From an uncultured Eubacteriales bacterium (GTDB lineage: Bacteria > Bacillota > Clostridia > Oscillospirales > Acutalibacteraceae), in contig CAKSQT010000040.1 in NCBI GenBank assembly GCA_934486755.1, positions 1-17,183 of the forward strand: a stretch of 17,183 nt of DNA, read 5' to 3'. Position 1 is the first letter of the stretch, and every line of letters starts with the position of its first letter. Positions 12,592 through 17,183 of this stretch are shown in pieces. The translations under genes and the position numbers were made by a program. The notes beneath the pieces were generated by a model. That model ran no database searches. It saw only the letters and a list, made by a program, of their open reading frames with translations, and was not told where the DNA came from.

Positions 12592-15500
12592 TCAATAGTG
12601 TCCAGGGAAGTAAGGAATATCCGACGACGATTCTTCGGAGCTTGACGATTCGGAAGACGAAGGCTCCGAAGACGACGGTTCAGATGATGAAGGCTCCGAA
12701 GGGTCTGGGTCGGGAATAGTTGAAGACGTATCCGACGAGGTATCGGGCTCCTCAACATACTTCTCAAACGGAGTGCCGTCAATGATATATCTCTTGATTT
12801 GGTTTATATCTTTAAGATTTACCTTGCCGTCCTCGTTTACGTCCATACGCTTTATCTGCTCGTCGGTCGCGGTTATCATTCCGTGATAATAGTAACGGAC
12901 AAAGGACGCGTCTTTAAGGCTTATCTTGCCGTCGCCGTTGGCGTCGCCGAGGAGAAGAACCGCGCTTCCGTCGGAATTGAGCCAAACGATAGCTCTCGGC
13001 GAATGTTGGGTGTTATAGGTATAAACCTTATTAAGAGCGTTATTGAGGAAGTCGCTTGTAAACATCTGCTCCTTAACCTCAAAATCGTTCGCCCTTATGA
13101 TACAGCCGTTTATGCCGTCGTTAATGCCGCGGATAGCGTTTTGCGCACCCGAAATTGAGTTTTTCTCGATTACAAGATCCCACAGGCAGTTGGAAATTGA
13201 AGCCTGCGACACATTGAAGCGGTAGCCGCCCATATCGCAGTTCTTCACGGTTATGCCGACCATAGCGAAAGCGCACGGAGCGGTCTGAGCGTATATACGT
13301 ATAGCGCCGTTGCCCGTCTGATAGCTTCCCGAGGTTCCGCCGTGACCCTCGCCGTGAACATAGGACTGCGGATTGGTCATTACGAAATCCTTAAACGTGA
13401 CATACCAGATAATTGACGCGCGGTTTGTGAGTGCGGGTCCCGCGCAGCGGTCGAACGAATAGTTATCGAACACCCAGTTTACGCCTGCGCCGTATATAGC
13501 ACCCGCATTGCCCTCTTCCAGCTTGTTATTCACAAGAATGGTGTTATCGCGGTCGTTTACTATATAACAGTTGGAGTTGCGGTTGGGATTAACGGCAAAC
13601 TCGGTATCAACGGTGAACCAATAGTATTTCACAACGCGTCCCACTCCCGTGCCGTCGGTTGACGGAATGGGGTTGCCCGTTTCGGGGTCGGTGAGTATCT
13701 TACCGTTTATATCCGCCTTATAGAGCTTGCGTTTGGGTGTGCCGTCAGCATTTCTTACTATCTTGCCTGTGGTAATATCAAACTCATACTCATAAGCGGT
13801 GTAGCTTGTGTTCGAGGTTATCTCGCGTATCTGACCCATTCCCTGACCTGCCGTTACAAGCAGTTTAAGGTTTTGCCAGCTGTTGTCGCCAGGGGTGTTG
13901 CCGACAAAGGCGAACGCCTTGCCGTTTGTGGTGCGCGAGCCTGTGTAATACTCCATAAGCTCGGGGTCGTCGCCTATGAAGCGGATTTTAACGTCAGTCG
14001 CCCTTGCGCCGCCGTCGGTCGTGAACAGCTCGCGGTTATTGGTAGTGGTTGAGTGCAGATAGCTGTCGGCAAAATAGCCGTGTCCGCTTTCAACCGCGGT
14101 AGCGCCCGTAGCTTCAAGATTGACTACAAACGCGTTATGACCGTTATACATATTCCACATATTGACCTTATAGCCGTCAACATACAGGTAATCGCCGCTT
14201 ACGGAGAAGTTGCCCTGACCTCCGTCGCGCATAATGTCAACGTCGGTCATACGTACATTGGTGCTGTTCGAGCCCACCGTATTGGTGGAACTGTTTTCAT
14301 CGTTAAGTATTCCGAGCAGCTCGGCTACGGTATATTTACCCGTGCCTGCGAAACCGCCGCCGCCTCCCGTAACCTGACCTTCGCGCCAGAGGGAGCGGAA
14401 CCTGACATCGTTAAAGTAGATATTATCGTTTTCCTGACTGCCGTATGCGGCGCCTGCAAGTCGGTCGGTCGCGGCGTTGGATTTATTCGTTACCACGAAC
14501 TTATTAACGCGTGTTGCGGCGAAATGTATGCCCTCTATCGCAAAGTTGCCGATGAAGGACAGAAGATCCTCCGCCTCGCCGTACTGCCACTTATATGCGG
14601 TGTAGAGAATTGTGGTATAACCGCTTCCCTGACCTTTAAGCACGGTGTTAAGCGGTATCGGGAGCGTGGTTTCAACACGGTAAATGCCCTCGCCGAACTC
14701 AACTATGCCGCCGCCGTTTTTATAGGCGTCGTTAAGGGCGTTTATAACCGCCGCGGTGCAGTTGGTTTCCGCATCGCCGACAGCGCCGTAATCTTCAACC
14801 TTGAATACTCTCTTTGACCACTTGTCGCGCGGAGAGTCTCCTATGACAAGCTCATAAGGAGCCGACCAGCAAAGGTTATCGCCGTAGCCGCTGTGAACAA
14901 AGACTTCATACGTACCCTTTTTGAGACTTCCGAGCGATGTCTTTATGTAGTACATATCGTTTTGTTTAAGCTCGGTTATATTAAGCCGTGTAAGCGCGCC
15001 GTTTGAAACGTTCTTCGCGATAACCGATACGTCTGCCGCATTTCCTGTCGGGCAGAGGTTATAGCCGACTATTTCAAGCTCGCTTCCGACGGTGGAAATA
15101 CCGCCCTCGTCGCCCATTACAAAGGAGATAAGCGGAGCGTTCACAAGCAGGGTCTTTGAAGAGCCCGATTTTGTGACGATATTAACGGCGTAAACGCCGC
15201 TTCCCGTCTTGCCGTCAGCCGAGGAAAGTCCCTCGGGGATAACCGCCTTTATACTCGTCTTTGTGCGCTGAACTATATCAAGCTCTGTCGCGCGCGAGTA
15301 ATCAAAAGCATAATCCGAACCGACGCTTACAACGGGTTTGCCCACCTGCGTTGTTTCAAAATTGCCTGCCTTAACAAAGGCGGGGTTTTCGTTCTGTTCG
15401 TCGTTCACGCGGTAAATATACAACTTATCGGCTATATTGCCGAGCGATTCGCCTGTTAAGAGGAGGGTTTCGTCCTCCTTTATAAAGCTGTTGCCCGTGT

Positions 15501-17183
15501 AATAGATATTAGCGTCGGTAACATTCAGGTCGCTGTCAAAATCGCCGCGTTCAAAGGTCATTCTTATATCGTCAAGATACCAAGGATTACCCTTATTGTT
15601 CCAGGTGGAATAGAACTTAAAGCCTATTTTCGCGCCTGCGATATAGGGCATATTAAGCGCTATCGTCTTTTCTGAGGTAAGGTTTTTGACCGAGCCCGAA
15701 ACATTGGTCTTGCCGAATGTAAGGGACACTTCAAGCCAGCCGTCAAGGTCGGTTTCCTCCGCACTGCTGAGCCAAGAGCCGCCGGCCGACTCGCCGCCCG
15801 AGGTCATACCGTATCTGAAACGGCTTTTGCCTGCGCCGCCGCCCGAAACGCTCATTGAGTTGAAGTTTTCCTCATCAACGTATGAATACATAAAATGCGA
15901 AAGCGCGAAGGCGTTTATGCCGCCGTCAAAATACATTTTAAATTTAAGGGTTTTAAGCTGTGCGTTTGTAGGCCAGATTTTATCGTTTATTACATATTCG
16001 ATATTATCGTTTCTGTCCGCCCAAACGCTGAGAACCTTGTTTTTGCCCGTTTCGTCGGTCGGGTCGGTTATAACGCCGCAGAAGCTATTGGGACTGATAC
16101 TCGAATTTGCGTTTTCTACAAACGGGAAATAATCATACTCAAAGTCGATATTCTGCGCGTCGTAATTCGCACCGACGGTTTCAAGCATATTGCGAAGCGT
16201 TGACTTGAATTTATAAAGCGTATTCCAGCTTACAACCAGCTTTCCTATTTCGGAAAGGCTTTCATAATCGGCAATCGCGTTGTCGACAGCCGTATCGTAA
16301 GAATGGTCAAGCGCGGATATGTCTGTGCTTAAAAGCGCGCCGTATTTGTTCATATAATCGTTCACCGACGGGTCTATGACCGCGGCAAGCGAGCGCAGAA
16401 CGCCGTTTTCAGCCGAAAGCAAAACCTGCGTTTCATATTCAAGGGCTGAAAACTCCTTTAACGCCTCCAAAAGCTCTGTTTTATCGCTTTCTGTGAGCGT
16501 TGACAGCGTTTTGCTTAAAATACCGCTGTATTTTTCCTTATAAGCCTGCGCCTTATCGTCGTTATTGAGAGCAAAGGTGAACGACAGGTTATCAAAATAG
16601 CACACGCTCTTTTCAAGCGCCGCCGCAAAAGCAACCTTAAAGCCGCTCTGCTGATACCTGTAATCGTCTTTACAGGTAAATGTGAAATCATATCCCGTGG
16701 ATTTTTCGCCCTGTATGAGCTTCATTATCACACGTATTTCGCTCTCGTTTGTCAGGACGTATGAGGCGGTGACATTTATCGGCTTGTCACAGCTCCATCC
16801 GTCGCTTTCGGCGAGATAGAGGTTGCGCGAGCCCTTTGAAATGCTGAATTTTGAATTTGCCGCAACGCGCGCCATAATACCGTTTCCGCCGTCGCGCTTT
16901 TCGCGGTAAATATCAAAGCCTATGCCTGCGTTTGCGGCGGTGTCGTAATAGGTATAAACCAACTGACTGCCGCTTGAACCCTGCGCCGCCTCGGGAACGA
17001 ACACGTCAAAACTGCTGTATACAAGTGTTCTGTCAAGCCAGAGTGCGTCGTCAACGGCGGTGTAGCCGTTTGCTCCCGCATAGGGCGCAAACCACTTGTT
17101 GCCGTCTATTTCAACTATTTTTGAATCGGCGACCTTTGAAACCAGCTTTGAGGAGGGGGCGAAGGAATAAACATAGTTAAGCG
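12592..17183 (-). CDS. Dockerin-bearing secreted beta-helix (pectate-lyase-like) protein, N-terminus outside window
   Basis: The frame is open to the right edge, giving 1529 visible residues; the true start lies beyond base 17183. Visible order: a beta-sandwich (about 40-200, ending YFDNLSFTFAL), helical spacer modules (about 207-337, EALKEFSALEYETQVLLSAE), a second laminin-G-like sandwich (about 347-550, ending PWYLDDIRMTFERGD), two Ig/TIG-like domains (about 553-783), then the pectate-lyase-superfamily start VEDYGAVGDAETNCTAAVIN with GGGIVEFGEGIYRVETTLPI, and a long right-handed beta-helix (to about 1393). A type I dockerin follows (about 1408-1472): GDANGDGKISLKD and DVNEDGKVNLKD, both with intact Ca2+ ligand positions 1, 3, 5, 9 and 12. 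The last 57 residues are a Ser/Glu/Pro/Asp tail with repeated SEPSS, ending DIPYFPGHY. Likely an extracellular polysaccharide-active or binding protein that docks to a cohesin scaffold; substrate unknown. No LPXTG motif. Confidence 0.93.
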   Translation of the reverse strand, partial: LNYVYSFAPSSKLVSKVADSKIVEIDGNKWFAPYAGANGYTAVDDALWLDRTLVYSSFDVFVPEAAQGSSGSQLVYTYYDTAANAGIGFDIYREKRDGGNGIMARVAANSKFSISKGSRNLYLAESDGWSCDKPINVTASYVLTNESEIRVIMKLIQGEKSTGYDFTFTCKDDYRYQQSGFKVAFAAALEKSVCYFDNLSFTFALNNDDKAQAYKEKYSGILSKTLSTLTESDKTELLEALKEFSALEYETQVLLSAENGVLRSLAAVIDPSVNDYMNKYGALLSTDISALDHSYDTAVDNAIADYESLSEIGKLVVSWNTLYKFKSTLRNMLETVGANYDAQNIDFEYDYFPFVENANSSISPNSFCGVITDPTDETGKNKVLSVWADRNDNIEYVINDKIWPTNAQLKTLKFKMYFDGGINAFALSHFMYSYVDEENFNSMSVSGGGAGKSRFRYGMTSGGESAGGSWLSSAEETDLDGWLEVSLTFGKTNVSGSVKNLTSEKTIALNMPYIAGAKIGFKFYSTWNNKGNPWYLDDIRMTFERGDFDSDLNVTDANIYYTGNSFIKEDETLLLTGESLGNIADKLYIYRVNDEQNENPAFVKAGNFETTQVGKPVVSVGSDYAFDYSRATELDIVQRTKTSIKAVIPEGLSSADGKTGSGVYAVNIVTKSGSSKTLLVNAPLISFVMGDEGGISTVGSELEIVGYNLCPTGNAADVSVIAKNVSNGALTRLNITELKQNDMYYIKTSLGSLKKGTYEVFVHSGYGDNLCWSAPYELVIGDSPRDKWSKRVFKVEDYGAVGDAETNCTAAVINALNDAYKNGGGIVEFGEGIYRVETTLPIPLNTVLKGQGSGYTTILYTAYKWQYGEAEDLLSFIGNFAIEGIHFAATRVNKFVVTNKSNAATDRLAGAAYGSQENDNIYFNDVRFRSLWREGQVTGGGGGFAGTGKYTVAELLGILNDENSSTNTVGSNSTNVRMTDVDIMRDGGQGNFSVSGDYLYVDGYKVNMWNMYNGHNAFVVNLEATGATAVESGHGYFADSYLHSTTTNNRELFTTDGGARATDVKIRFIGDDPELMEYYTGSRTTNGKAFAFVGNTPGDNSWQNLKLLVTAGQGMGQIREITSNTSYTAYEYEFDITTGKIVRNADGTPKRKLYKADINGKILTDPETGNPIPSTDGTGVGRVVKYYWFTVDTEFAVNPNRNSNCYIVNDRDNTILVNNKLEEGNAGAIYGAGVNWVFDNYSFDRCAGPALTNRASIIWYVTFKDFVMTNPQSYVHGEGHGGTSGSYQTGNGAIRIYAQTAPCAFAMVGITVKNCDMGGYRFNVSQASISNCLWDLVIEKNSISGAQNAIRGINDGINGCIIRANDFEVKEQMFTSDFLNNALNKVYTYNTQHSPRAIVWLNSDGSAVLLLGDANGDGKISLKDASFVRYYYHGMITATDEQIKRMDVNEDGKVNLKDINQIKRYIIDGTPFEKYVEEPDTSSDTSSTIPDPDPSEPSSSEPSSSEPSSSESSSSEESSSDIPYFPGHY

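Noticed and set aside
12592..12640. Sortase (LPXTG-type) anchor on the dockerin protein
   Set aside because: The C-terminus ends DIPYFPGHY with no LPXTG, hydrophobic segment or basic tail.
12592..12765. CRISPR-like or satellite repeat
   Set aside because: The short DNA repeats only encode the SEPSS-type Ser/Glu/Pro tail; there are no spacers of constant length.
14053..14817. 254-codon plus-strand frame inside the dockerin protein gene
   Set aside because: Antisense to a strongly supported beta-helix region; its residues mirror the codon bias of the true gene and no ribosome site or family motif is seen.

Overview
The window looks like chromosome from a spore-forming, low-to-moderate-GC Firmicute of the class Clostridia, most likely a gut or rumen Ruminococcaceae/Oscillospiraceae-type organism. 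The reasons are the spoVAC-spoVAD sporulation pair, purine-rich Shine-Dalgarno sites (AGGAGG, AAGGAG) with several TTG starts, sigma-A type promoters, and a very large secreted protein carrying a type I dockerin, the docking module of cellulosome-like systems. No rRNA, tRNA, CRISPR array, transposase or integrase was seen.

Layout. (1) 1-1005: a minus-strand gene for a secreted protein of unknown function, cut by the left edge, diverges from a small XRE-family regulator (1006-1326). The shared promoter region carries repeated CATAGTNNTA-type sites, and another copy precedes the next gene. (2) 1411-2793: a polyprenyl-phosphate sugar phosphotransferase for surface polysaccharide, ended by a strong bidirectional terminator. 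(3) 2848-3414 (minus): two small unknown genes behind a near-consensus promoter. (4) 3528-4994: spoVAC and spoVAD, without the usual spoVAE after them. (5) 4995-5348: a hairpin-rich noncoding element bounded by near-identical 24-bp repeats. (6) 5349-8219: a magnesium transporter of the MgtE family and a DUF1846/UPF0371 protein. (7) 8230-8324: a MITE/REP-like palindromic repeat containing a terminator. (8) 8359-9182: a compact A/T-rich module with a consensus promoter whose spacer is filled by a perfect palindrome, a small ribbon-helix-helix-like protein, a second copy of the palindrome, a 20-residue leader peptide translationally coupled to a 104-residue unknown protein, and a terminator. (9) 9260-17183 (minus): a secreted-protein cluster made of the dockerin/beta-helix protein (cut by the right edge), a 974-residue secreted multidomain protein and a 47-residue peptide coupled to its stop codon.

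How the parts fit. The right half is probably an extracellular polysaccharide-degrading or surface cluster: the beta-helix protein would attach to a cohesin-bearing scaffold, and the neighbouring secreted protein shares a helical module type with it. The middle is core physiology (spore DPA handling, Mg2+ uptake, envelope sugar transfer). The items most worth attention are the palindrome-controlled small-protein module at 8359-9182, the 47-residue coupled peptide at 9260-9403, the structured repeat element at 5033-5310 lying where spoVAE would be expected, and the post-dockerin Ser/Glu/Pro tail of the large protein.
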